Assembly (NCBI GenBank): GCA_011390805.1
Contig: JAABRT010000029.1
Span: 1-37,437, forward strand
DNA: 37,437 bases
Reading direction: 5' to 3'
Origin: Gemmatimonas sp.
GTDB lineage: Bacteria; Gemmatimonadota; Gemmatimonadetes; Gemmatimonadales; Gemmatimonadaceae
The notes under the pieces are model-generated. The model had not been told where the DNA came from and did no database searches. It saw only the letters and a list, made by a program, of their open reading frames with translations. The translations under genes and the position numbers were made by a program. Below are positions 15,862-24,028 of this stretch, in pieces (position 1 is the first letter of the stretch; each line of letters opens with the position of its first letter).

Positions 15862-16515
15862 TTACCCAAACCACTCACGAGGCGTCTGACGCTGCTGTCT
15901 GGTCACGTCGAGCACCCATTCCTGCACCGTGGGTTCCACGATTTCCAGCGGCACCCGGTCAAACCAGGAGCTGGCCAGATCTTCGTCACCAATGCGTCGC
16001 CACAGTTCGCCGATCAGATAGGTGATCACGGCGCGCTCCGATCGCTCCACGCCATCGAACTGCTCAAGCGATTCGGCAAACTGCCACGCGGCGTGTCGGC
16101 GATAGTAGCGTTCCGCCTCATGATCCTTTTCATCAACGCAGCACCAGGCCGCGCGCAAATACAGATCGCCCAGGTAACGCGGCTCGCACCCTTGCCACGA
16201 CGCCACGAGCGCCGCGTGCTCGTACTTGATTGAACCGCACGGTCCCTCACGCGCCAGTGACGCCGGCAGGGTAAACCAGACGCGTTCGCGCGTTTCGGCG
16301 TACAGCTCCACATCCTTGTCAAAATCCTTGTCCACACCGGCGTAGCCGCAGGTGCCGCACATATGCACGAAATACGGCAGCGGTTGCATGCCGGCGGCGC
16401 GCTCGTGGAAGTCGGTGCGTTTGCCTCCGAAAGCATTGGTGGCAAGGACCGCCTGCGAGCGGAACTGCGCATTGCAGACGGGACAGGTGAGATCGATGAG
16501 TTGAAGTGTTGTCAT
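15862..16515 (-). CDS. DUF2225 protein with two CxxC pairs
   Basis: 217 residues starting MTTLQLIDLTCPVCNAQFRS. Two zinc-binding-type pairs are seen, CPVC near residue 11 and CGTCGY near 55, with the DFHERAAGMQPLPYFVHMC segment between them. The second half is helical and rich in Ala, Tyr and Trp (LGDLYLRAAWCCVDEKDHEA) and reads like a TPR-type repeat region. The family is DUF2225, of unknown function. ATG 16515 is chosen over an upstream ATG at 16545 because the cysteine motif follows at the expected distance. Confidence 0.82.
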   Translation of the reverse strand: MTTLQLIDLTCPVCNAQFRSQAVLATNAFGGKRTDFHERAAGMQPLPYFVHMCGTCGYAGVDKDFDKDVELYAETRERVWFTLPASLAREGPCGSIKYEHAALVASWQGCEPRYLGDLYLRAAWCCVDEKDHEAERYYRRHAAWQFAESLEQFDGVERSERAVITYLIGELWRRIGDEDLASSWFDRVPLEIVEPTVQEWVLDVTRQQRQTPREWFG

Positions 16516-16625
16516 GGTAGTGGGCAGACGCGGAGTCGGCACCATACCGGCTCACAGCTGCCAGTGTCGGCAGGTAGGGGCACGGAGATTACTACGCGCG
16601 ATGTTGCCGGTTGGGATCTGTGCGC

Positions 16626-16655
16626 TTGCCTGCAATCGCGTATCCGCACTATCTT
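16626..16655 (+). promoter_or_regulatory. candidate sigma-70-type promoter of the DUF2268 gene
   Basis: TTGCCT (16626-16631), 18-base spacer, TATCTT (16650-16655). The same 18-base spacer and TATCTT box occur in the rpmH promoter. Transcription would start near 16662, about 90 bases before the chosen start codon. Confidence 0.45.
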
Positions 16656-16750
16656 CTCGCGTCGCCTTGTCTCACCCGGTTGCGGTGTGCCCTGGCGTTC
16701 TTTCCTCGGCGAGTCGTTTTTCGCGCCGTGTCACTCGCGCCCGGGCGTTG

Positions 16751-17710
16751 ATGATCGTCAATCTGCTCCCAGACTTTCTCGCCATACTGCAGGCACCCGA
16801 TCGAATGGCCGCATACCGCGCCTACTTCGATCGGCACCGCGCCCTGCTTTCGGCGTACTGGGACAACTATGTGCTCGACCCGTCGGGTCCGCACTTCGAT
16901 GACGTCGTTCGCACGACGGTGCTCGCCGACCGCAGTGATCTGCTGGCACTTCTCGCACGTACCGATATTCTCGCACTCGTGGAACGCACCGTCGCGCAGG
17001 TGCACGACCTGCTTACCATCGACAGCGACGTTGACGTGGTGGTGATGGTGGGCGTAGGCGCGGCCAATGCCGGTGAACTTGTCGTAGACGGACGCGGCGT
17101 GGCGTTTGTCTGCCTTGAGCATTTCACCGGAGTGGCCAACGAGGAAACGCAGGGACTCGGGCTCGACCCTGAACTGCTGCCGCTGTGGCTGTCGCACGAA
17201 CTGGCGCACGCGGTGCGTTATACATCGCCGGTGAGTCGCAGTGAAATGCGCGCGCTCGTGGAAGACATCGGTGGCTACTACTCGTACTGGGAAACCGGAC
17301 GACAGGCGTCGCTGCGCGAGTTGCTCGTGAACGAAGGACTGGCTGTGCAGGTCTCGCGCGCCATTTCACCGGGCCATGCGGCGTGGGAGTATTTCGGGTT
17401 TGCGCGCAAGCAATACGCTCGCATTCGCGAACTTGAACCGCTGCTCACGCGTGCGGTGAGCGATGACCTTGATCGCGCCGGACTCGGACTGCGCTTGCGC
17501 TATCTCTCCGGCGGTATGAGCGATGAAGCGCGCACTCTTGAGCGCACGATTATTCCCGAACGCGCCGGTTACTTTCTCGGCGCGCGCATGGTAGAGCCGG
17601 CCATTGCGACACACGGGCTCAAGTGGGCGGTGCGCGCGTCGGCGCAGGAGCTCACGGCTATTGCCGATGGGCAGTACATGTTGCCGGAGCAGGCGTCGCA
17701 GATGGCGTAG
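16751..17710 (+). CDS. DUF2268-type predicted zinc protease
   Basis: 319 residues. The centre has WLSHELAHAVRY (HExxH), followed about 50 residues later by LLVNEGLAVQVSR, whose glutamate is the likely third zinc ligand. This is the gluzincin pattern of DUF2268 predicted Zn-dependent proteases. No signal peptide or membrane segment is seen from ATG 16751. The open frame extends 79 codons upstream, including a lipobox-like ICALAC, but that part covers a likely promoter and looks non-coding. It converges on mnmE; the 253-base gap 17711-17963 holds nothing I recognise. Confidence 0.72.
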   Translation: MIVNLLPDFLAILQAPDRMAAYRAYFDRHRALLSAYWDNYVLDPSGPHFDDVVRTTVLADRSDLLALLARTDILALVERTVAQVHDLLTIDSDVDVVVMVGVGAANAGELVVDGRGVAFVCLEHFTGVANEETQGLGLDPELLPLWLSHELAHAVRYTSPVSRSEMRALVEDIGGYYSYWETGRQASLRELLVNEGLAVQVSRAISPGHAAWEYFGFARKQYARIRELEPLLTRAVSDDLDRAGLGLRLRYLSGGMSDEARTLERTIIPERAGYFLGARMVEPAIATHGLKWAVRASAQELTAIADGQYMLPEQASQMA

Positions 17711-17963
17711 TGGGGTTCGCGTTTGGGAGCTGGTTGTTGAGGCGCGGGGGCAACTGATGGTGCTCTGTTCGGCGTACGAAACGTGCGAGGCTTTAAGGCC
17801 GTAACGCCTCAGGGCACGGATGAGCCGTAAAACCGAATCAGAACAGCAACTGATTTTGCCGCTGACTTTATCGCTCGTGACTTGGCGATATCGTGGCGAT
17901 CCATGCGCCATCACGCGAAAAGACATTCCGGCGCGTGGTGTCTCCATTCAGCGGCGCCGAAGC

Positions 17964-19343
17964 TTATTTCCCGACGCAGAACTCCGCAAACAATCGATCA
18001 AGCACATCGTCGAGCGACACCGCGCCAATCAGTTCGTCGAGCGCGTGCACCGCAGCACGGACATGCACCGCCGCAATGATGGCCGGTACACCACGTCCAC
18101 CGTCCCAGGCGTCGCGAAATGCCGTGAGCTCATCACGCGCTGTAAGTACTGCGACGTGATGTCGCTCGCGCGTGAGACGAGGTTGTTCAGGGCTCACATT
18201 TCCGTAGGCGTTTGCAACCGCTTGCTGCACCTCTGTCAGTAGCTGCGCCAGTCCAAGCCCGCTCTGCGCGCTTGTGTGCAAGTATTGATGATCGCTCGCG
18301 CTACTTGCAGAAACATCCCGTTTCGTAAGCACACGCACCATCGGAACATCCCCCCCCCGCGCCTGCAACACCGCACGCGTCGCAGATTCGAGCTGCTGCT
18401 CCGTCTCGCCACACACCACCACAACATGCGCGCGCGACAACCAGCGCGCGCTCACCTCAATACCCAACTGCTCCAGCACATCAGTCGAGTCGCGCAGGCC
18501 GGCGGTGTCCACCAACCGCAGTGGCACACCCGGTGTGTCGAGCAACACATCGAGCGCATCGCGCGTGGTGCCGGGAATATCAGAGACAATCGCGCGCGCT
18601 TCACCAAGCAACGCATTGAACAGCGATGACTTGCCGGCGTTGGGCGCGCCGGCCAGCACCACGATCGCCCCCTCGCGCACCATCGGAACCGCCGGTGCCG
18701 TCGCAAGCAGTTGCTCAAGGGCGTCGATCACCGTTTGCAGTGCACGCTGCACACGCGCGGGTTCAATCGGACCGTCGTCTTCTTCGGGAAAATCAATGTC
18801 GTAGGCCAGGAGCGCTTCGAGCTGTACGCAGTCGGTCCGCAATGACATCAGGCGACGGGACAATCCACCGTCGAGCTGTTGCAGCGCCACGCGATGCCAG
18901 GCGCTGGAGCGTGCATCAATGAGGTCGCCAACGGCTTCGGCCTGCAGCAAATCCATCTTGCCGGCCAGTACAGCTCGGCGTGTGAACTCACCCGGCAATG
19001 CTTCGCGGGCACCGGCGGCAAGCAGTGCGCTCACTACGGCCGTGGGCACCACCAGTCCGCCGTGCGTGCTGATTTCCACCACATCGTCGCCGGTATACGA
19101 ATGCGGCGCGGGAAACCATGTGATGAGTGCCGTATCAAGCGCGGCGCCTTCACGAGGATGTACGAGACGCCGCAGCGACGGTCGGCGCGCCGGCAACTTC
19201 GGCACGGGCTGCTGAGCACTGTTTGCAAGGCACCGTGATACAATCTCCAGCGCGTGCGGACCACTCACACGCACCAGCGCCGTAGCACCACGGCCCGGCG
19301 CCGTTGCCAGCGCCACGATGGTATCCGCAGCGCCGGGCAACAC
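17964..19343 (-). CDS. mnmE: tRNA modification GTPase MnmE
   Basis: 459 residues. With MnmG, MnmE places the carboxymethylaminomethyl group on the wobble uridine of certain tRNAs. Seen here: N-terminal folate-binding domain (TIVALATAPGRGATALVRVS, SYTGDDVVEISTHGG, GEFTRRAVLAGKMDLLQAEA). The GTPase G1 is GAPNAGKSS, the switch region reads IPGTTRDAL, G3 is DTAG and G4 is TKRD. The C-terminal FCVGK carries the catalytic cysteine. The start is GTG, 3 bases after the yidC stop, so translation is coupled. The coding strand carries a run of nine G in codons for RGGD (plus-strand C9 at 18350-18358). mnmG is not in this window. Confidence 0.96.
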   Translation of the reverse strand: MLPGAADTIVALATAPGRGATALVRVSGPHALEIVSRCLANSAQQPVPKLPARRPSLRRLVHPREGAALDTALITWFPAPHSYTGDDVVEISTHGGLVVPTAVVSALLAAGAREALPGEFTRRAVLAGKMDLLQAEAVGDLIDARSSAWHRVALQQLDGGLSRRLMSLRTDCVQLEALLAYDIDFPEEDDGPIEPARVQRALQTVIDALEQLLATAPAVPMVREGAIVVLAGAPNAGKSSLFNALLGEARAIVSDIPGTTRDALDVLLDTPGVPLRLVDTAGLRDSTDVLEQLGIEVSARWLSRAHVVVVCGETEQQLESATRAVLQARGGDVPMVRVLTKRDVSASSASDHQYLHTSAQSGLGLAQLLTEVQQAVANAYGNVSPEQPRLTRERHHVAVLTARDELTAFRDAWDGGRGVPAIIAAVHVRAAVHALDELIGAVSLDDVLDRLFAEFCVGK

Positions 19344-19346
19344 GGA

Positions 19347-21143
19347 TCAGCTCAGCCGCTTGGGCTCGTTGCGCGGTGGCTTGCCCGCCTTCGTGGCCTT
19401 CGCAGCAACAGCGGCCGGCGTTTGCACGCGTGGCGTCTTCATCATTTTTTGCCGTTCCTTGGCAATGAGCCACTGCTGCGGCAACGATGCGATGTTCTGC
19501 ACGGCGTAGTAGAGGTTCAGACCCGACGCAAAGTTGATGAAGAAGATGAGCATGATGCCCGGGATCAGGTACGTCATGAGACGTGCCTGCGGATTATCGG
19601 GCGTGCTGCGCAATCCAATCCACGACACCAGGAATGCGGTAGCCGCAACAATGATGGGCAGAATGTAGTACGGATCCTTGAGCGAAATATCCGGCAGCCA
19701 CAGAAACGGCACTCCGCGGAATTCGATTGTGTTCTGGAATACGAAGAACAGCGCAAAGAACACGGGTAGCGGAATGAACATCGGCAGGCAGCCGGTGAGC
19801 GAACTCAGCGGGTTGAGCCCATGATCCGCGTACACCTTCATGATTTCGGCCTGTGCCTTTTGCGGATCGCCTTTGTGCTTGGCCTGAACGGCCTGAATCT
19901 CCGGCTGAATCTGCTGCATTTGCAGCGACGTGCGCATGGCGCGCTGATTGATGGGCCACAAAATCAAACGCACCGCCACACCGAAAATCACCAGCACCCA
20001 ACCGTACGACAGTCCTGCAGTTTCCTTCATCCACAACAACGTTTTCATGACCAGCGTGGCGAACGGCTGGATAATTTTCTGCATGAAGCCGCCGTACGGA
20101 TTGGCGCTTTCAAACTCGCGCCCCATGGCGACCATGCGTTTGAACTCCTGCGGGCCGGCGTAGACTTCTACCGCCGCTGCACCATTGCGCAGGTTGGCGA
20201 CGACATGGCCGGTGGCACGTGTGGCCTGCTTACTTTCGCGGGCGCCACCGGTGACGTTGAGCTCAACAAATCCGGGTTCTGTTGGCGGTACGAGCAGGCC
20301 GAGCAGGAAGTACTTGTTCTTGGCCACCACCCAGGTGAACGGGCCCAGTACGATGTCACGTTCGCCCGGATCAAGGTCGCCGAAATCAATCAGGTCGGCG
20401 CTGCGCGCTTCCGGCTTGAAGGCATACGACAAATGCGTGCGGTCTTCTACACTATCAGCTTCGGATGACCGGAAACCGGGCGGCAGGTCAATCAGCAGAT
20501 AACCGTCAATGTTGGGCCCGGTCACTGTGGCGCCGATGTTTACGCGATAGCTGTCCGGCAGGAAGCTGTACGTAATGCCGATCGCGCGCTGTGCAACCTG
20601 CGCCGTGTAACGCAGCTGCGTGCGACCATCAACCTCTGTGCGTTCAACATTGAACGGCGTTTGTGTGAGGTTGAGCGTGTCGCCACCCGGAAATACCATG
20701 CGCCACGCCAGCAGCCGATCACCGGACTGTGCCAGCTCTACGGGTCGGTCGGTTTTTTTGCCGCCGCTCTCGAGCGCACTGTACTTCTGCATTTCCGCTG
20801 AGATCAGCGCGGCACCCAGAGAACTCACGCGATACGTAGCCAGCGGTGTAACCACCGCTGCGGTATCAACCCGTGCCACCTGCGCCACGAGGCTGTCGGG
20901 TGTAGCCATCATCGTAGTTGGCGCACCCGACGTGACTCCTTGCGCGCCGGTCGCTTGCGCCGGTGCTGCAGACGGAGTGAGGTCGTCCGAGATTGCCGCC
21001 GCGCCACTCATCGCAGCGGCTGCACTGTCGGCCCCGACACCATTGATCGTGTCAGGCGTGGGCGCCGTCGGAAAAAGAATCGGCGTAATGATGAGCACGG
21101 CCGCCATAAGGACAACGGCGAGCGCGAGACGGCGTGGTTCCAT
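19347..21143 (-). CDS. yidC: membrane protein insertase YidC
   Basis: 598 residues, Gram-negative-type YidC/Oxa1. First membrane segment at residues 5-27 (LALAVVLMAAVLIITPILFP), then an Ala/Thr-rich linker, a large periplasmic beta domain (about 100-330) and the conserved insertase core with five membrane helices. The core shows GWVLVIFGVAVRLILWPINQ, MQQIQPEIQAVQAKHKGDPQ and LTGCLPMFIPLPVFFALF. A basic tail (KTPRVQTPAAVAAKATKAGK) may bind ribosomes. It inserts inner-membrane proteins, with or without SecYEG. The order rpmH-rnpA-yidD-yidC-mnmE is the classic bacterial arrangement. Confidence 0.97.
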   Translation of the reverse strand: MEPRRLALAVVLMAAVLIITPILFPTAPTPDTINGVGADSAAAAMSGAAAISDDLTPSAAPAQATGAQGVTSGAPTTMMATPDSLVAQVARVDTAAVVTPLATYRVSSLGAALISAEMQKYSALESGGKKTDRPVELAQSGDRLLAWRMVFPGGDTLNLTQTPFNVERTEVDGRTQLRYTAQVAQRAIGITYSFLPDSYRVNIGATVTGPNIDGYLLIDLPPGFRSSEADSVEDRTHLSYAFKPEARSADLIDFGDLDPGERDIVLGPFTWVVAKNKYFLLGLLVPPTEPGFVELNVTGGARESKQATRATGHVVANLRNGAAAVEVYAGPQEFKRMVAMGREFESANPYGGFMQKIIQPFATLVMKTLLWMKETAGLSYGWVLVIFGVAVRLILWPINQRAMRTSLQMQQIQPEIQAVQAKHKGDPQKAQAEIMKVYADHGLNPLSSLTGCLPMFIPLPVFFALFFVFQNTIEFRGVPFLWLPDISLKDPYYILPIIVAATAFLVSWIGLRSTPDNPQARLMTYLIPGIMLIFFINFASGLNLYYAVQNIASLPQQWLIAKERQKMMKTPRVQTPAAVAAKATKAGKPPRNEPKRLS

Positions 21144-21222
21144 GATAGAGTCTGCGAGCAGCTAATCGAGACTGACACACGATGCGCGCACAGGCCGTTC
21201 GGCCGCGCCCGCCTTTCGCCTG

Positions 21223-21555
21223 TCAGGGCACGGGGTCATATCCACCGGGACGGAACGGATGACACCGTCCAATCCGGCGAATGGCAAGCCAACTGCCGCG
21301 TAGCGCACCGTGACGCTCAAGCGCCTCGATCGCGTACGCGGAACACGACGGAAAATAGCGGCATGAACCGCCGAGCAGGGGCGACAGCGCAACCTGATAC
21401 AAGCGAACACCGAGAATGAGCAGGAACTGCGGGACGGCGGCGATTCCTTTCGCGGCCGGCCGGGCGTCCGACGCAGGCTGGCTGTCTGTGTTGTCATCCT
21501 GCGCAACTCGCGTTGCGTCAGGCACCTCCACAGCCACAGCGTGTTCAGCGCACAT
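21223..21555 (-). CDS. yidD: membrane protein insertion efficiency factor YidD
   Basis: 110 residues. After a variable N-terminal arm of about 40 residues comes the family core: [40 protein letters not shown] and [17 protein letters not shown]. YidD helps YidC-dependent insertion. ATG 21555 overlaps the end of rnpA by 11 bases and has GGAG about 7 bases upstream, supporting this start. The 79-base gap to yidC contains no obvious terminator. Confidence 0.93.
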   Translation of the reverse strand: MCAEHAVAVEVPDATRVAQDDNTDSQPASDARPAAKGIAAVPQFLLILGVRLYQVALSPLLGGSCRYFPSCSAYAIEALERHGALRGSWLAIRRIGRCHPFRPGGYDPVP

Positions 21556-21907
21556 CGGTTGCTCCGGTCACAGTGTCGCCACCCGCACTCGTCGCGCGTG
21601 AACGCCGTACGATCTGCGCGCCCAGTTGTTGCAACTCCTGTTGCAACGCATCGAATGTCAGTCCGTATGCCGGTGCACTGGCCCGCACAACGACATCGAG
21701 AGGTACAGACAATGAGCGCAGCACGGGCAGCAGCTCCAGTCGCAGCAGTTCACGCAGGCGACGCTTGAGGCGATTGCGATCCACGGCCGAGTGTTTGTGC
21801 CGAGGCACGATCAGACCAACCCGTGGAAGCGCATGAAGGGAAGCGACCACGCGCACTTCGAGAGTGCTGCTGCGTATGCGCTTCCCTTCGCGACGTGTCC
21901 GCTCCAG
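21545..21907 (-). CDS. rnpA: ribonuclease P protein component, start codon unresolved
   Basis: RnpA is the protein subunit of RNase P, which trims tRNA 5' ends with the rnpB RNA (also in this window). Family marks are clear: [40 protein letters not shown] and the [12 protein letters not shown] helix. The first ATG/GTG/TTG in frame is the GTG at 21856, which would cut off the conserved first helix. The likeness runs at least to CTG 21907, used here as a provisional start (120 residues), and to about 21927. No ATG, GTG or TTG lies between 21857 and the next upstream in-frame stop, which is inside rpmH. A GTG at 21936 in another frame would join the rnpA frame only by a one-base shift near 21925. 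Confidence 0.85.
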   Translation of the reverse strand: MERTRREGKRIRSSTLEVRVVASLHALPRVGLIVPRHKHSAVDRNRLKRRLRELLRLELLPVLRSLSVPLDVVVRASAPAYGLTFDALQQELQQLGAQIVRRSRATSAGGDTVTGATDVR

Positions 21908-21953
21908 CTCCGGCGCGCGCGTTACCTTGTGCGCACGCCGGAGAGGGCGGGGA

Positions 21954-22118
21954 TCAGGCGCCTGCGTACTTCGACGGCAGCTGAACCGAGAGCAACTTGC
22001 GCCCCTTACGGCGGCGGCGGCTCAGGGTTGCGCGACCCCACTTGTCTGCCATGCGAGCGCGGAAGCCGTGCTTGCGGAGACGCTTGGTGTTGCGCGGGCG
22101 ATACGTGGGCTTGCCCAT
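21954..22118 (-). CDS. rpmH: 50S ribosomal protein L34
   Basis: 54 residues beginning [19 protein letters not shown] and containing the L34 signature [15 protein letters not shown], then a run of basic residues. L34 proteins are usually 44-50 residues; the last residues here (QLPSKYAGA) are slightly extended. It is the first gene of the minus-strand operon, with a good promoter upstream at 22231-22260. The space to rnpA is unusually uncertain because of that gene's start problem. Confidence 0.97.
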   Translation of the reverse strand: MGKPTYRPRNTKRLRKHGFRARMADKWGRATLSRRRRKGRKLLSVQLPSKYAGA

Positions 22119-22203
22119 GGGTCTGGTCTGTCAGAAGGTGCGAAATGAAAAGCCGACGAGTCGCGTGCCGCATGCGATATCCATCAGCCTGCTTGGTCAG
22201 AGA

Positions 22204-22220
22204 ACCTGAACACGTCAGGT
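22204..22220. promoter_or_regulatory. inverted repeat at the start of the rpmH transcript
   Basis: ACCTGA (22204-22209) and TCAGGT (22215-22220), perfect arms with a 5-base spacer, just downstream of the predicted rpmH transcription start. It may be a leader hairpin or a binding site. Confidence 0.35.
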
Positions 22221-22230
22221 ACAGATCCGT

Positions 22231-22260
22231 AAGATAGGCCGCAGCTTGGGCTTGCGTCAA
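22231..22260 (-). promoter_or_regulatory. sigma-70-type promoter of rpmH operon
   Basis: Minus strand TTGACG (22260-22255), 18-base spacer, TATCTT (22236-22231). The boxes match the consensus in 5 of 6 and 4 of 6 positions. Transcription should start near 22224, about 106 bases before the rpmH start codon. Confidence 0.72.
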
Positions 22261-22321
22261 GTGATAGCAGGTGATGTCTGAAGCGATTTTGAGTCTGGGA
22301 AAAATCTGTCGCGTCACGCAT

Positions 22322-22351
22322 TTGACTTATCCACATTCTTCGGGCTAGCTT
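22322..22351 (+). promoter_or_regulatory. candidate dnaA promoter with overlapping DnaA box
   Basis: TTGACT (22322-22327), 18-base spacer, TAGCTT (22346-22351, weak). A perfect DnaA box TTATCCACA occupies 22327-22335 and shares a base with the -35 box. DnaA protein bound there would block the promoter, which fits the known autoregulation of dnaA in many bacteria. The box may also be part of the origin. Confidence 0.6.
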
Positions 22352-22396
22352 CGCTGCCCCACCTCTTCCGCGTCCCCGAACCCCGCACTCGCTGTC

Positions 22397-23812
22397 ATGT
22401 CCTTGTCCCCGTCCGACATCTGGGAACGCCTGATCACCCGTGCCCGACAGGTCCTTCCAGAACAGACATTCAGGACATGGCTCGAACCCGCCGAACCGGT
22501 TTCCTTCCAGGACGGGCTGCTCACGGTCGTGGTACCCGACCAGTTTTCCGCCGACTGGAACGACAGCAAGCACACCGAGCTGCTCTCCAGCTACGCCCCC
22601 GTGGCCGTGGGACACCCGGTTCGCATCCAGTTTCGTATCTCGGAAGAGCGCGCCAAGCGGGCCCAGCTCGATATCTTTGTCCAGCAACCGCCCAACCCTG
22701 TAGCGCCACCACCGCAGCAAAAGTCGGCCATCTCTGCGCCACTTAACCCGCGGTACACGTTTGAGCAGTTTGTCATCGGCAAGTCCAACGATGTCGCCGC
22801 CGCCGCCTCGCAGGCTGCGGCCCAGGCGCCCGGCGTGGTCTACAACCCGCTCTTCATCTACGGCGAAACCGGACTCGGCAAAACCCATCTCATGCAGGCT
22901 ATCGCCCATGAGCTGCTGCGCCGCACGCCGTCGCTCCGACTCGCGTTTGTGGGCACCGAGCAGTTCACCAACGATTTTGTCTCGGCTATTCAGGGTGGAC
23001 AGATGCACGATTTCCGCCGCCGCTACCGCGAAATCGACCTGCTGCTGGTGGACGATGTGCAGTTCCTCAAGGGCAAAGAATCCACACAGGAAGAGTTCTT
23101 CCACACGTTCAACGCCATCTATGAAGCCGGCCGGCAGATCGTTCTGACCTCCGATCGGCCGCCCAAGGAGATCCCCGGACTCGAGTCCCGGCTTGTCTCC
23201 CGCTTTGAATGGGGCATGGTGGCCAACGTCGATTCGCCCGACCTTGAGCACCGCATCGCGATTCTGAAAAAGAAGGCCAGCCTCGATCATCTGGAGCTGA
23301 CCATCCCCGACGAAGTCATCGAGTTCATCGCGCAGCATGTGAAGTCGAGCGTGCGCGAGCTCGAAGGCTCCATCATCAAGCTGCTGGCCTATGCGTCGCT
23401 CAAGCACCGGGAGATTTCGGTGGAGCTGGCGCGGGAGGCGTTGCGCGACAAGCTCAAGGCCTCCTCCACCTCCGATTTCCCCGACGTTCCCCCCACCAGC
23501 ATTACCGTGGCCACGATTCAGCAGGTGGTCGCACGGGAGTGGGGTGTGACGCCGGACGGCCTGCGATCCAAAACCCGCACCAAGCAGCTCACCACACCAC
23601 GGCAGGTGGCGATGTATCTCTGCCGGGAGCTGTTAGCCTTGCAGCTGGTGGAAATTGGCAACGCCTTTGGCGGACGGGATCACTCCACCGTGATTCATTC
23701 GCTCGATCGCGTGGCCGAAGATATGGCGGCGACAGCCGAGTTCAGTGAGCGTGTAACCAGGCTTCGCGGCATGTTGGAAACTCTGCGGACAACCGGCGTG
23801 CTGTCCACGTGA
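22397..23812 (+). CDS. dnaA: chromosomal replication initiator DnaA
   Basis: 471 residues. Domain I (about 1-85, IWERLITRARQVLPEQTFRT) joins through a short Pro/Gln linker to the AAA+ domain: Walker A YGETGLGKTHLMQ near residue 160, Walker B LLLVDDVQFLKGKE near 215, and a sensor region LVSRFEWGMVANVDSPD. C-terminal domain IV contains the DnaA-box-binding signature FGGRDHSTVIHSLDRV near residue 430. DnaA binds its 9-bp boxes and melts the origin. The ATG at 22397 lacks a strong ribosome site. The candidate promoter and DnaA box lie just upstream; dnaN follows. Confidence 0.98.
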   Translation: MSLSPSDIWERLITRARQVLPEQTFRTWLEPAEPVSFQDGLLTVVVPDQFSADWNDSKHTELLSSYAPVAVGHPVRIQFRISEERAKRAQLDIFVQQPPNPVAPPPQQKSAISAPLNPRYTFEQFVIGKSNDVAAAASQAAAQAPGVVYNPLFIYGETGLGKTHLMQAIAHELLRRTPSLRLAFVGTEQFTNDFVSAIQGGQMHDFRRRYREIDLLLVDDVQFLKGKESTQEEFFHTFNAIYEAGRQIVLTSDRPPKEIPGLESRLVSRFEWGMVANVDSPDLEHRIAILKKKASLDHLELTIPDEVIEFIAQHVKSSVRELEGSIIKLLAYASLKHREISVELAREALRDKLKASSTSDFPDVPPTSITVATIQQVVAREWGVTPDGLRSKTRTKQLTTPRQVAMYLCRELLALQLVEIGNAFGGRDHSTVIHSLDRVAEDMAATAEFSERVTRLRGMLETLRTTGVLST

Positions 23813-24028
23813 GTCCACATCTATCCACCTTTTGTTTGGGGGCGATGTGGGGGAGCGGGGACGCAGACACTCTTTCCCCATCGAACGCACATGAGCTCTG
23901 GTAGCGCACAACGTTCAACTACCGTAGCTTACGCACGTTCTCGACATCTCCACACGCTCTACTGCTACTACCTATTTGTTCTTTAATTAAAGAACAACAG
24001 TAAGCTGACCATTCTTTCAACGTCGGGC
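23813..24028. other. dnaA-dnaN intergenic region, candidate part of oriC
   Basis: 216 bases. Contains degenerate DnaA-box-like 9-mers at 23821-23829 (CTATCCACC) and 23946-23954 (ATCTCCACA), each matching 7 of 9 consensus bases, and an AT-rich stretch centred on a 22-bp palindrome. An origin split between the rpmH-dnaA gap (one perfect box) and this gap is possible. Few boxes are seen, so the assignment is tentative. Confidence 0.4.
23976..23997. repeat. 22-bp perfect palindrome, AT-rich
   Basis: The two 11-base halves (TTGTTCTTTAA and TTAAAGAACAA) are exact reverse complements with no spacer, centred on TTAATTAA. It stands out in a GC-rich region and ends 31 bases before the dnaN start. Possible unwinding element, or operator controlling dnaN. 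Confidence 0.8.

Noticed and set aside
16514..16750. Upstream extension of the DUF2268 frame with a lipobox-like ICALAC
   Set aside because: It covers a likely promoter (16626-16655) and its composition looks non-coding; the family begins near ATG 16751.
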